This document shows positions 5,946 to 13,685 of a DNA stretch of 16,525 nucleotides, in pieces; positions within the stretch are counted from its first letter, which is position 1; each line of letters opens with the position of its first letter. The notes beneath the pieces are model-generated. The model worked only from the letters and a program-made list of their open reading frames with translations, was not told the DNA's origin and made no database searches. Source of the stretch: JAPLDB01 sp038230515. GTDB lineage: Bacteria; Bacteroidota; Bacteroidia; AKYH767-A; 2013-40CM-41-45. A program made the translations under genes and the position numbers. The stretch is taken from NCBI GenBank assembly GCA_038230515.1, contig JBBRND010000054.1, positions 1 through 16,525 on the forward strand. Direction: 5' to 3'.

Positions 5946-6410
5946 ATGAAAAGTAAAAAAATCACGCTGTCTATAATGATAGCCGCAATAGGAATTTTAT
6001 CCTACTCTGCAAATGCACAGTCAAACACAACAGAGCAAAATGCTACTCCAACAAAAACGCAGCAGGAAACAGATGCGCAAAATAAAATGGATGAACAAAA
6101 CAAAATGAATCAAAATTCAAACAGTCAAACTAATTCCGACCAGATGAATATGCAGGACGGCAAAATGCAACACATGAAAGGAGACCATGTAATGATGAAA
6201 GACGGTAAAATGATGGAAATGAAAGGTGGAAAAACCATGATGATGGACAAAGACATGACAATGTCTAACGGAACAATGGTTATGACCAATGGCAAAGTCA
6301 TGATGAAAGACGGAAAAAAAATGATGATGAAAGATGGCGACATGATGGACATGAATGGAAAAATGATGATAAAAGATGACAAGATGAAAGACGATAAAAT
6401 GAAAAAATAA
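5946..6410 (+). CDS. Secreted methionine-rich protein with DUF6799-like repeats
   Basis: 154 residues. Signal peptide MKSKKITLSIMIAAIG...SANA (cleavage about residue 24), a Gln/Asn-rich linker, then repeated units of the form MMKDGKMMxMKxGKxMxM (about 80-150), ending in Lys/Asp/Met. After the signal peptide 30 of about 130 residues are Met. I recognise the repeat as the type called DUF6799 in Bacteroidota. Proposed roles for such Met-rich periplasmic proteins are copper(I) binding or absorbing oxidants by methionine oxidation; neither is shown for this family. The N-terminus closely matches that of the gene at 3724, so one was probably copied from the other. It lies downstream of the REP-like hairpin, with an A-rich leader. 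Confidence 0.8.
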   Translation: MKSKKITLSIMIAAIGILSYSANAQSNTTEQNATPTKTQQETDAQNKMDEQNKMNQNSNSQTNSDQMNMQDGKMQHMKGDHVMMKDGKMMEMKGGKTMMMDKDMTMSNGTMVMTNGKVMMKDGKKMMMKDGDMMDMNGKMMIKDDKMKDDKMKK

Positions 6411-6505
6411 TAGTACTCGTCAAAAAAATAATTTAAATAAAAAAATAATACGCAAGTTAAGTGCGATGCCTTAACAAATAATTTCATTTAAAATAAATAA
6501 ATCAA

Positions 6506-6790
6506 ATGGCAGAAAATCAAAAAGACCAGCAGGAACAAAAAACTCCTACAGGTCAAAATCAAAATCAGGGTAGCCAAAATGAAAATCAAGGCAACCAAAA
6601 AAAAGAAGGTAACACCTCTTCAACAAAGGTAAATGAAGAAGAAGAAGAAGAAGAAACAGAAGATTCTTCTCAAGAGCAGAACAAGTCAAAGAATCCAACT
6701 GACCAACAAAAGCGTCAGGACGGAAACAAAGACAACAGCCAAAACAAAAACCAGGGTTCAAACCAGGGGAGCAACAAAGGCGGTTTGTAA
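6506..6790 (+). CDS. Hydrophilic low-complexity protein (Gln/Asn/Lys/Glu-rich)
   Basis: 94 residues, almost entirely polar: repeated NQGSQNENQGNQ-like stretches, an acidic run (EEEEEEETED) in the middle, and a Gly/Ser/Asn-rich C-terminus. There is no signal peptide or membrane segment. It is probably disordered. Such small hydrophilic proteins are often seen among stress genes of Bacteroidota, and hydration or desiccation protection is one possible role, but I recognise no family. It has an A-rich leader (AAAATAAATAAATCAAATGG) like its neighbours. A 55-nt hairpin repeat follows 11 nt after the stop. Frame and composition are consistent along the length, so a real gene is likely. Confidence 0.6.
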   Translation: MAENQKDQQEQKTPTGQNQNQGSQNENQGNQKKEGNTSSTKVNEEEEEEETEDSSQEQNKSKNPTDQQKRQDGNKDNSQNKNQGSNQGSNKGGL

Positions 6791-6801
6791 TTAGCAGCAA
6801 C

Positions 6802-6856
6802 AAAATTAAAGTGACCAAATCCCGTAAGATTTATTCACCTTAATTTTTGCTTCAAA
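6802..6856 (+). terminator. 55-nt hairpin repeat with T-run, copy 1
   Basis: AAAATTAA (6802-6809) and GTGA (6811-6814) pair with TCAC (6835-6838) and TTAATTTT (6840-6847), with one mismatch between. Inside, AAATC pairs with GATTT around CCGTAA. The stem runs into TTTTT, so it can act as a terminator for the gene ending at 6790. It matches 13686-13740 at 49 of 55 positions, including the loop, which is more than two unrelated terminators would share. Confidence 0.6.
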
Positions 6857-6876
6857 AAGAAGTTAAATTTACTGAA

Positions 6877-6978
6877 ATGGACACAGCAAACAATTTATCC
6901 CAAAAGATAAATTAACAAATACAAAGCTAAACTACCTTGATAAAAAAAGAGAAATTAATATTAAAATTATAAATAACC
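6877..6978 (+). pseudogene. Decayed copy of the 55-residue coiled-coil gene
   Basis: ATG at 6877 starts MDTANNLSQKIN, then TAA. The DNA continues to match the intact gene at 11217 (MDTTNNLSQKINEQIEKLNY): AAGCTAAACTACCTTGA, AAAAAGAGAAA and ATAAATAACC are shared, but the frame is broken by stops and small indels. The match ends just before the leader of the cytochrome gene. It is too broken to encode a protein beyond 12 residues. Confidence 0.65.
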
Positions 6979-6982
6979 ACAA

Positions 6983-8635
6983 ATGATTCACCATAAAATA
7001 ACGCTCGGCTTATTTTCAGTATGTGTACTGGCAATAGGAACAAATTTGTTTATGAACTCCTGTCATTCTTCCGACAAGAAAAAAGAAAACGGGACAGCTA
7101 TGGTTAGCGATGGTCCTGCCAATGCGCAGCAACCGGAACCGCAGCCTTTAGGTGATGCCGCAAGAGGTCGTGAAGTCTTTCGGTTTGAAACTTTCGGTAA
7201 CGAAGCGTTTTGGTTTAAAGCTATGCGAATGCAGCAGGGAATGGATGAGAAAAAAATAACTCCGAAAATGCTGTTGGAAGCAGGAGTGCATATAGATATG
7301 GAAGCAGTTGAGCCAACATTAAAGCAAGCATTAGAAGCAGAGTTTAAAACTGACTTGTCAATGCAAAACGCTCCGCTTCTTAATAATCCAAAAACAACAG
7401 GCATGCTTATCAACACCAATGCAATTATTGGCATGGTAGCAAAAGACAGCAACAAGGATAACAAGTTGGATATTTCAAAAGGCGACATGGTAGGTTTAAG
7501 TTGCGCATTATGTCACACCACTACAGATGCTTCTGCTTTTAATATGCCTGATGGAGGAAGCGCAGGCAAACGCATGGACGGGCTTGCACCGCTTACGCTC
7601 AATGTAGGAAAACTATTAGCAACCGCAGCTAACTCACGTGCATATTATGCCAACCTGCAACTAAGTATGGATGGTAAAACTGTTGGCAGAGCTTCCAAAG
7701 GCATTGAGGTTAATTCAACAGAAGCTGAAGTAGATGCCTACTTAACCAATCCCGATAATTATCCTGTAGGCACATTTGACGAAACACAGGATGGCATTGG
7801 TAATCCTGTTAAAAACGTTCCTCTTTTCCGGCAAGACCTTGCTGCTCCATACAGTTCTTCAGGACAAAATGCGCTGGCTGAAGACATAGCCAATTCTTCT
7901 TACACTTCCAATTTAGACATGAGCACCATTGCAACAGATGAAGGTCGTGAGTTTTTGTTTTTGAGAGCAGGCGAAGCAGGAGTTAAGATTCATGACAATT
8001 ATAAAAAAATATTGGAAGAAACCGGTGTAACGGGATACCCGTTTGTGAATGCAGACATGGTTGGCAAGCCCGGTGAACCGCATAACGCTGTTGGAAGAAG
8101 AGTGGATAATCAAAAGTTGAAAGATATGACGGCATACATTTTCTCCTTGCAGGCACCGGCAGGAGCAAAAGTAAATATAGAAATGGCAGCGCGTGGTCGC
8201 GAGTTATTTCGCTCTAATTGTACAAGTTGTCACAACGTGGACCAAAGCATAGCAGTGGACGCCAAACTGATAGATTTAAAAGAAGTGTGGAATGGCTATG
8301 CTCCCGCGCAAACCGATATCAAACGCGGAGACCCTAAGCAAAGTGAAGTGATAAACTCACAGGGTGGTTACGATGATAAAATGATAATAGTGGACGCAAG
8401 CGACCACGGTGAACCACGCGGTGTTGCTCTGCCCTTACTGCTCGACCTTAACCGCACAACCATGTTTCTGCATGATGGCTCGGTTAAAAGTTTAGATGCA
8501 TTATTAAATCCTGACAGAGGAAAAGATGAACCCCATGCCTTTTATTTTAAAGATGAAAAAGAAAGAAACGATGTAGTTGAATTTTTAAAAGGTCTTGATA
8601 CCAATACCGGAAAACCGTTAGCAGAGAAAAAATAA
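6983..8635 (+). CDS. Secreted two-haem c-type cytochrome, cytochrome c peroxidase/MauG-like
   Basis: 550 residues. The N-terminus has a hydrophobic signal (about 6-25) ending in FMNSC, so Cys27 may be lipidated. Two haem c motifs are seen: CALCH (174-178) and CTSCH (413-417). The second domain, from ARGRELFRSNCTSCH on, has the FLHDGS motif (495-500) and the C-terminal VVEFLKGLD typical of the di-haem peroxidase/MauG superfamily. In that family, electrons reduce peroxide or oxidise a substrate in the periplasm. The protein is longer than ordinary CCP (about 330-350 residues), with extra N-terminal sequence (60-160), so the substrate is uncertain. It stands 57 nt before the FAD-Rieske gene, suggesting a redox pair, although that protein lacks a signal peptide. 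Confidence 0.85.
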   Translation: MIHHKITLGLFSVCVLAIGTNLFMNSCHSSDKKKENGTAMVSDGPANAQQPEPQPLGDAARGREVFRFETFGNEAFWFKAMRMQQGMDEKKITPKMLLEAGVHIDMEAVEPTLKQALEAEFKTDLSMQNAPLLNNPKTTGMLINTNAIIGMVAKDSNKDNKLDISKGDMVGLSCALCHTTTDASAFNMPDGGSAGKRMDGLAPLTLNVGKLLATAANSRAYYANLQLSMDGKTVGRASKGIEVNSTEAEVDAYLTNPDNYPVGTFDETQDGIGNPVKNVPLFRQDLAAPYSSSGQNALAEDIANSSYTSNLDMSTIATDEGREFLFLRAGEAGVKIHDNYKKILEETGVTGYPFVNADMVGKPGEPHNAVGRRVDNQKLKDMTAYIFSLQAPAGAKVNIEMAARGRELFRSNCTSCHNVDQSIAVDAKLIDLKEVWNGYAPAQTDIKRGDPKQSEVINSQGGYDDKMIIVDASDHGEPRGVALPLLLDLNRTTMFLHDGSVKSLDALLNPDRGKDEPHAFYFKDEKERNDVVEFLKGLDTNTGKPLAEKK

Positions 8636-8692
8636 TTTACAGCTAATAAAAGAATATAATAATTATAAATTTAGTTAAAGCAATTTAAATTT

Positions 8693-10315
8693 ATGCAAAC
8701 ATCAAATTCAGAACCTATTGATAGCAATATCACCTCAGGAGAAAATAAATCATATTGGATAGCGTCCGCTCAGCCAATTATTTTTGAAAAACTGCATCAG
8801 GATATTGATACGGAAGTATTAATTGTAGGGGGAGGAATAGCAGGATTAACAACAGCTTATTGTCTGTTAAAGGCAGGTCGCAAAATAATTTTAGTTGAAG
8901 ATGGATACATAGGCAGTGGCGAAACAGGCAGGACCACAGCACATATTACCTGCGCGCTTGACGACCGTTACTTTGAACTTGAAAAAATATTCGGACAAGA
9001 AAAAGCAACGCTTGCCGCCAACAGCCATACCGCAGCCATACAATGGATAGCAAATACAATAAAACACGAAAACATTGATTGCAATTTTAAAAAAGTACCG
9101 GGGTATTTATTTTTAAGCGGAAGCGATAAAAAAGAAACTTTGGAAAAAGAATATGCAGCAACCAAAAGTGCTGGATTGCTTACAGAAATGTTAGAGCAAG
9201 TTCCCGGTTTAGAAGCCGAAGAAGGAAAATGGTGCATCAAATTTCCTGAACAGGGACAGTTTCATATCATGAAATATCTCAGGGGATTAGCAGATGCAAT
9301 CATCGGCATGGGAGGAAAAATCTATACCGAAACAAAAGCGGAAGACATTAATAAAGAAGGAGCAAAAGCAAACGGATATGAAATAAAAGCTAAGCACATT
9401 GTTGTTGCTACCAATACTCCCATAAATGATTTAGTAACCATGCACACCAAGCAGTGGCCCTATCGTACTTACGTAATTGCTGCCAAAGTGCCTAAAGGAA
9501 AACTATCCTATTCATTATGGTGGGATACCGGTGACCATGATTCCAAATGGATATCCGCTCCCTATCACTACGTTCGCTTAGAAGAATTCGATAACCAATA
9601 TGACCTTTTGATTTCAGGAGGTGAAGACCATAAAACAGGTCAGGCTGACGATGAAAATATTGCCGAAGAAAACAGGTATGAAAAACTGATTGAATGGACT
9701 TTGAAAAGATTTCCTGCAATGCAGGAGGTAACATACAAATGGTCAGGACAAGTGATGGAGCCAATAGATTCTATGGCATTTATTGGTAAGAATCCCAGTA
9801 ACGACAACATCTATATCATAACAGGTGATTCAGGAAATGGAATGACGCACGGTACGCTTGGCGGAATTATTTTAACAGATATTATCACAGTTAAAGAAAA
9901 TCCCTGGGTGGATTTTTACAGTCCTTCACGCATTACTTTAAAAACTACCGGTGATTATTTGCATGAAGCAGGTAACATGGTTGCTCAGTTTGCTGATTGG
10001 ATAAGTGCTGGTGATGTAAAAGAAGCAGAGGATTTAAAATCAGGTGAAGGGGGAATTATTTCATCGGGATTAAAAAAGATTGCGGTCTATCGCGATGATC
10101 AAAATAAGCTTCACGCCTGCACGGCAGTATGCCCCCATTTAGGTGGAATCCTTCAGTGGAACGCTGAAGAGAAATCATTTGATTGTCCTCTTCATGGTTC
10201 GCGCTTTACTACTGAAGGAAAAGTAATTAACGGACCGGCATCAACAGATTTAAAAAGAATAGAGATTAAGCAGGATGCAGTGACGAGTAAACTAAGCGCA
10301 GCAAAAGGAAACTAA
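8693..10315 (+). CDS. FAD-dependent oxidoreductase with C-terminal Rieske [2Fe-2S] domain
   Basis: 540 residues. The DAO-type FAD domain spans about 40-410: EVLIVGGGIAGLTTAY (dinucleotide motif GGGIAG at 46-51), GSGETGRTTAHIT, and the second flavin motif YIITGDSGNGMTHGTLGG. The Rieske domain spans about 440-530 with CPH (Cys480, His482) and CPLH (Cys498, His501) as cluster ligands. The layout is that of B. subtilis YhfW-like proteins, whose substrate is unknown. There is no signal peptide, so it is probably cytoplasmic. It lies between the cytochrome gene and msrB, in the same direction, with a 36-nt gap to msrB. A role in electron transfer for detoxification or reduction is inferred from context only. 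Confidence 0.9.
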   Translation: MQTSNSEPIDSNITSGENKSYWIASAQPIIFEKLHQDIDTEVLIVGGGIAGLTTAYCLLKAGRKIILVEDGYIGSGETGRTTAHITCALDDRYFELEKIFGQEKATLAANSHTAAIQWIANTIKHENIDCNFKKVPGYLFLSGSDKKETLEKEYAATKSAGLLTEMLEQVPGLEAEEGKWCIKFPEQGQFHIMKYLRGLADAIIGMGGKIYTETKAEDINKEGAKANGYEIKAKHIVVATNTPINDLVTMHTKQWPYRTYVIAAKVPKGKLSYSLWWDTGDHDSKWISAPYHYVRLEEFDNQYDLLISGGEDHKTGQADDENIAEENRYEKLIEWTLKRFPAMQEVTYKWSGQVMEPIDSMAFIGKNPSNDNIYIITGDSGNGMTHGTLGGIILTDIITVKENPWVDFYSPSRITLKTTGDYLHEAGNMVAQFADWISAGDVKEAEDLKSGEGGIISSGLKKIAVYRDDQNKLHACTAVCPHLGGILQWNAEEKSFDCPLHGSRFTTEGKVINGPASTDLKRIEIKQDAVTSKLSAAKGN

Positions 10316-10351
10316 ATTTTAAAGTACACAACTCAATAATTTTTAAAGAAG

Positions 10352-10717
10352 ATGGAATATAACAAACTAACACCGGAAGAAGAAAATGTAATCGTTCATA
10401 AAGGAACTGAACGACCCGGCACCGGTGAATACAATGACAATAAACAAGCAGGCACTTACGTATGCCGCAGATGCAACACTCCTCTGTATCGTTCTAATGA
10501 TAAATTTGATTCGCATTGCGGATGGCCCAGCTTTGATGATGAAATAAAAGGAGCAGTAAAACATTTACCCGATGCAGATGGAAGCAGGATTGAAATTGTT
10601 TGCGCAACATGCGATGCACACTTGGGTCATGTTTTTGAAGGCGAAAGATATACTCCAAAAAATACGAGGCATTGTGTAAATTCCATTTCACTAAAATTTA
10701 TACCCGAAACAAAATGA
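10352..10717 (+). CDS. msrB: Peptide-methionine (R)-S-oxide reductase
   Basis: Reduces the R epimer of methionine sulfoxide in proteins. The 121-residue protein has the structural zinc pairs CRRC (Cys38, Cys41) and CATC (Cys84, Cys87), the conserved HCGWPSF (55-61) and DAHLGHVF, and the catalytic Cys108 in RHCVNSISLKF. Length matches the single-domain MsrB family. There is no signal peptide, so it acts in the cytoplasm. Its TGA overlaps the msrA ATG (ATGA), which implies translational coupling and a common mRNA. Position next to Met-rich secreted proteins is notable, but the compartments differ. Confidence 0.95.
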   Translation: MEYNKLTPEEENVIVHKGTERPGTGEYNDNKQAGTYVCRRCNTPLYRSNDKFDSHCGWPSFDDEIKGAVKHLPDADGSRIEIVCATCDAHLGHVFEGERYTPKNTRHCVNSISLKFIPETK

Positions 10718-11211
10718 CAACAGCAGTAAAAACAGAACGTGCAATATTTGCATCAGGTTGCTTTTGGGGAACCGAATATTATTTTGAGAAAGTAAAAGGT
10801 GTAATTTCCACATCGGTTGGCTATACAGGCGGTCATACCGATAATGCTACCTACCCCGAAGTCTGCACAGGTACAACAGGACATGCCGAAGCTGTGGAAG
10901 TAACCTTTGACCCTTCACTTACATCTTATGAGGAACTTGCCAAGCTATTTTTTGAAACCCATAATCCGGGATATTTAAACAGGCAGGGTCTTGATTTTGC
11001 TAGCCAATACCGTTCGGCAGTTTTTTATATGGATGATGAACAAAAAGAGATCATAGAAAAATTAATAGAAACCCTACGGCAAAAAGGACATAAAGTGGTT
11101 ACGCAGGTTGCCAAAGCAGATACATTTTGGAAAGCAGAAGACAGGCACCAGCATTATTACACCAAAGGAGTAGGTAACTCTTACTGCCATAGCTACACAA
11201 AAAAATTTTAG
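10714..11211 (+). CDS. msrA: Peptide-methionine (S)-S-oxide reductase
   Basis: Reduces the S epimer of methionine sulfoxide. I chose the ATG at 10714 (165 residues), which overlaps the msrB stop by ATGA. An upstream TTG at 10672 would add 14 residues of msrB-overlapping sequence without family resemblance. The catalytic motif is GCFWG, with Cys16. Further family motifs are GYTGGHT, YPEVCTGTTGHAEAVEV, FFETHNPGYLNRQG and QYRSAVFY. The C-terminal Cys in NSYCHSY may resolve the disulfide. It has no signal peptide and is a normal length. It is followed 5 nt later by the small coiled-coil gene. Confidence 0.95.
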   Translation: MTTAVKTERAIFASGCFWGTEYYFEKVKGVISTSVGYTGGHTDNATYPEVCTGTTGHAEAVEVTFDPSLTSYEELAKLFFETHNPGYLNRQGLDFASQYRSAVFYMDDEQKEIIEKLIETLRQKGHKVVTQVAKADTFWKAEDRHQHYYTKGVGNSYCHSYTKKF

Positions 11212-11216
11212 AGAAA

Positions 11217-11384
11217 ATGGACACAACAAATAATCTCTCGCAAAAAATTAACGAACAGATAGAAAAGCTAAACTACCTTGAGGGAAAAAGAGAAACAAAT
11301 ATTCAAATAATAAATAACCGTGTTCGTGAAATAACTGAAGAAAAACAAAAAAGAGAAAACAGTAAATCAATTTCGTATAAATAA
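11217..11384 (+). CDS. 55-residue coiled-coil protein
   Basis: Begins MDTTNNLSQKINEQIEKLNY and continues with LEGKRETNIQIINNRVREIT, ending in a Lys/Ser tail. Hydrophobic residues spaced 3-4 apart (L, I, I, L, L, I, I, V, I) indicate one long amphipathic helix, probably a coiled coil. There is no signal or membrane segment. It starts 5 nt after msrA, so the two are probably co-transcribed. A broken copy of the same gene lies at 6877-6978, before the cytochrome gene, which shows the sequence has been duplicated within the locus. I do not recognise the family. Confidence 0.65.
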   Translation: MDTTNNLSQKINEQIEKLNYLEGKRETNIQIINNRVREITEEKQKRENSKSISYK

Positions 11385-11415
11385 TTATTTTAAACAATTA
11401 AAATCAAAAACAAAA

Positions 11416-11736
11416 ATGGAAAAATTAGCATTATTAGCAACCCTGCAAGCAAAGTCAGGAAAAGAATCCGAAGTAGAACAATTTCTCAAAAGCGTATTAG
11501 AATTAGTTCAACAAGAACCAAAAACAAATCACTGGTTCGCATTCAAATCAGCCGATGGAAAATACGGCATCTTCGACACCTTCGATGATGAATCAGGCAG
11601 AGATGCACACCTCAACGGAGAAGTAGCAAAAGCACTAATGGCAAAATCTGATGAATTATTTTCAACTGCACCACAAATTGAAAAAGTAGAACTCATTGCA
11701 ATGAAAGAAATTCAACACCACGAACACATTTCTTAA
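11416..11736 (+). CDS. ABM (antibiotic biosynthesis monooxygenase-like) domain protein
   Basis: A 106-residue single-domain protein with the dimeric alpha/beta-barrel pattern of the ABM family: strand MEKLALLATLQAKSGKE, helix SEVEQFLKSVLELVQQEP, strand NHWFAFKSADGKYGIFDTF, helix DAHLNGEVAKALMAKSDELF, strand IEKVELIAM. The family name comes from polyketide-tailoring enzymes, but most members in stress loci are uncharacterised, and some act on quinones or haem. There is no cofactor motif to assign. It has an A-rich leader (TTAAAATCAAAAACAAAAATGG) and lies 31 nt after the coiled-coil gene. The His-containing tail (IQHHEHIS) is not a usual part of the family. Confidence 0.8.
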   Translation: MEKLALLATLQAKSGKESEVEQFLKSVLELVQQEPKTNHWFAFKSADGKYGIFDTFDDESGRDAHLNGEVAKALMAKSDELFSTAPQIEKVELIAMKEIQHHEHIS

Positions 11737-11779
11737 TAATATCAATTAACAATTCAAACAAGTTAAATTAAAAATCAAA

Positions 11780-12088
11780 ATGGAAAATCAAAATTCAAAT
11801 CAGGAATGTATTGACCTCTGCAGTAAATGCGCAGACGAATGCACAGAAAACGCTAAACACTGCAAAGAGGAAGGGCTTGACGCATGTGCGAAATTATGTA
11901 TCGAATGTGCTACTGCCTGCAATAAAGTTGTAGCAGAAGGACAAACAAATTCAGCAGTATTTCAAAAATGTGCTGATGCCTGCAACGCATGTGCGACCGA
12001 ATGTGAAAACCACCACAACCCGCATTGCACAAATTGCGCTGAAGTTTGCCGTGAGTGCGAAGAAGAATGTAACAGCATGGCAGCATAA
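11780..12088 (+). CDS. Cys-rich four-helix-bundle protein, probable copper-binding, copy 1
   Basis: 102 residues with 18 Cys (10, 14, 17, 21, 28, 36, 40, 43, 47, 64, 68, 71, 75, 83, 86, 90, 93, 97), spaced as CxxxC and CxxC along helices. This is the pattern of the four-helix-bundle copper-storage family (DUF326/Csp type), in which Cys point into the bundle and bind many Cu(I) ions. There is no signal peptide, so it would be cytosolic (Csp3-like). A nearly identical second copy lies at 13356-13664, with the same start MENQNSNQECIDLC and the same Cys positions. Metal binding is inferred from the family. Confidence 0.85.
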   Translation: MENQNSNQECIDLCSKCADECTENAKHCKEEGLDACAKLCIECATACNKVVAEGQTNSAVFQKCADACNACATECENHHNPHCTNCAEVCRECEEECNSMAA

Positions 12089-12133
12089 AAAATAAATCTA
12101 TAAATTAAATAAATAATTCAAAAAAGAAATAAA

Positions 12134-12847
12134 ATGAAAAGAAAAATTATTATCGCAGCAGCCGTAATCGCAGTTACTGCAATCGCAATTGCAAAATTCT
12201 CCTCCAGTGAGAAAGCAACTGCTTCACCTGCAGAAAAAAGTATTTTATCGCCAATGGATGATATGAACGGCTGGTCCGATGCTTCAAAGATGGCAGTAAT
12301 GATGATGAAAAAACAATATGGCGAACCGGCAGCAAAAACAGCGGACATGATGATGTGGAAAAACACAGGTCAGTGGAAAAAAACAGTTGTGTATGCAAAG
12401 GAATTTAAGCACGATTTCCCAATGCCGCATACCGATGTTATGCAACAATGGATTGATTACAAAGTGCCACAGGAGAAATTTAATGACCTCGCCATGTTTG
12501 ACGGCAGTGTTGTTTGCAATCGCACTAATGGGGAAATGTCTGCTCGTTGTGATAAAGAAGGAGCAAACTTTCTTGCCATCAATCTTGCTAACGATGTTAT
12601 AAAAGGAACTAAGACTGTAAAAGGTGCAAGAGATTTTTATGCTACCACAATTAAAGAATTTATAAACGGAGGCAAACCTGCATACATGCAGAAACTTCAA
12701 TTTGATGTTGCCAACGGTAACACAGCCGATGCAGACAAACCATCTTCCATCATTACAGAAGACGACATGATGAAAGCTAAAAAAATGGGAGAGATGATGA
12801 AAAAAGAAATGATGGATATGAAGACAGGTGACAACATGGAAAAATAA
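12134..12847 (+). CDS. Membrane-anchored or secreted paralogue of the mosaic protein
   Basis: 237 residues. The N-terminus MKRKIIIAAAVIAVTAIAIA is a signal peptide or membrane anchor, followed by a short spacer. Residues 41-237 (MDDMNGWSDASKMAVMMMKK onward) closely match residues 81-275 of the protein at 3724. At DNA level the differences are mainly at third codon positions, suggesting selection on the protein. The core holds KTVVYAKEFKHDFPMPHTDV, two Cys (128, 139), FLAINLAND and a Met/Lys-rich tail. Function unknown. The next gene starts only 6 nt downstream. Neighbours on both sides encode Cys-rich copper-binding-type proteins, which fits a metal or redox role. Confidence 0.8.
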   Translation: MKRKIIIAAAVIAVTAIAIAKFSSSEKATASPAEKSILSPMDDMNGWSDASKMAVMMMKKQYGEPAAKTADMMMWKNTGQWKKTVVYAKEFKHDFPMPHTDVMQQWIDYKVPQEKFNDLAMFDGSVVCNRTNGEMSARCDKEGANFLAINLANDVIKGTKTVKGARDFYATTIKEFINGGKPAYMQKLQFDVANGNTADADKPSSIITEDDMMKAKKMGEMMKKEMMDMKTGDNMEK

Positions 12848-12853
12848 AAACTC

Positions 12854-13321
12854 ATGCAAAACAAAATAATCAAATCCATAACAGCCGGAATAATCGGAAC
12901 AGCAATTATGACACTATTCATGATGATTGCACCCATGATGGGAATGCCAAAAATGAGTGCACCCCACATGCTTTCCGGCATGTTGGGTGTGCCCATTGCA
13001 GTTGGATGGATATTGCATTTCATGATAGGAACAATCTTCGCTACAACATACGTATTCTATATCTCCCACTTACTTCGTAAAATTGAAAATCATGTTTTAA
13101 GAGGTGCAGTTTTCGGAATCATTGTATTTGTGTTTGCACAAATGATGATAAAAATAATGGCGATGATGATGCCGCCAATGCCTGCGCCCGAAGGAAGCAT
13201 GATGTTGATGATGGTAGGAAGCATTTTAGGACACATAGTTTTCGGCATCACAGTAGCATTAACAGCAAAAGAAGTCCATCAATATTCCGGTAACATAGTA
13301 ACCAGTAAAATAAATTCATAA
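12854..13321 (+). CDS. Met-rich four-helix inner-membrane protein (DUF6789-like)
   Basis: 155 residues with four predicted membrane helices at about 5-28, 47-70, 82-106 and 117-138. Met is concentrated near the helix ends (MTLFMMIAPMMGMPKMSAPHM; AQMMIKIMAMMMPPM; SMMLMMVGS). I recall this kind of protein as DUF6789; no function is known. The Met clusters at membrane faces would suit Cu(I) contact, as in some copper carriers, but this is inference. It starts 6 nt after the gene at 12134, so the two are probably translated from one mRNA and may act together. It is followed 34 nt later by the second Cys-rich gene. Confidence 0.75.
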   Translation: MQNKIIKSITAGIIGTAIMTLFMMIAPMMGMPKMSAPHMLSGMLGVPIAVGWILHFMIGTIFATTYVFYISHLLRKIENHVLRGAVFGIIVFVFAQMMIKIMAMMMPPMPAPEGSMMLMMVGSILGHIVFGITVALTAKEVHQYSGNIVTSKINS

Positions 13322-13355
13322 GTAATAATTCAAACAATTTAAATCAAAAATCAAA

Positions 13356-13664
13356 ATGGAAAATCAAAATTCAAATCAGGAATGTATTGACCTCTGTCGT
13401 AAATGCGCAGACGAATGCACAGAAAACGCTAAACACTGCAAAGAAGAAGGGCTTGACGAATGCGCCCGTCTTTGCACAGCGTGTGCCTCTGCCTGCAACA
13501 AAGTTATAGCAGAAGGACAAACTAATTCAGATGTATTTCAAAAATGTGCTGATGCCTGCAACGCATGTGCAACAGAATGTGAAAAACACAACAATTCCCA
13601 CTGCACAAGTTGTGGAGAAACATGTCGTGAGTGCGAAGAAGAATGTAACAGCATGGCAGATTAA
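13356..13664 (+). CDS. Cys-rich four-helix-bundle protein, probable copper-binding, copy 2
   Basis: 102 residues and 18 Cys at exactly the positions of copy 1. Differences are conservative or between helices (for example SK to RK at 15, KLCIEC to RLCTAC, HHNPHC to HNNSHC). The leader (AAATCAAAATGG) and the first codons are nearly identical to those of copy 1, so the duplication included the upstream region. There is no signal peptide. It is separated from copy 1 by the core-domain gene and the membrane-protein gene. This suggests duplication of one member of a larger operon, or insertion of two genes between tandem copies. Confidence 0.85.
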   Translation: MENQNSNQECIDLCRKCADECTENAKHCKEEGLDECARLCTACASACNKVIAEGQTNSDVFQKCADACNACATECEKHNNSHCTSCGETCRECEEECNSMAD

Positions 13665-13685
13665 AAAATAATTTTAAATCAAATA

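Noticed and set aside
6459..6478. Small inverted repeat GTTAAG/CTTAAC before the Gln/Asn-rich gene
   Set aside because: Only six paired bases with an 8-nt loop, no T-run and no second copy seen; too weak to call a site.
6125..6487. 120-codon minus-strand open frame
   Set aside because: It is the complement of ATG-rich repeats in the Met-rich gene, giving an artificial Ile/Ser/Phe-rich sequence.
10672..10713. Earlier TTG start for msrA
   Set aside because: The added residues overlap msrB in another frame and do not look like MsrA; the ATGA overlap is the usual coupling.
12284..12859. 191-codon minus-strand open frame
   Set aside because: It is antisense to the core-domain gene at 12134, which has a strong paralogue. 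The low stop frequency comes from its codon use.
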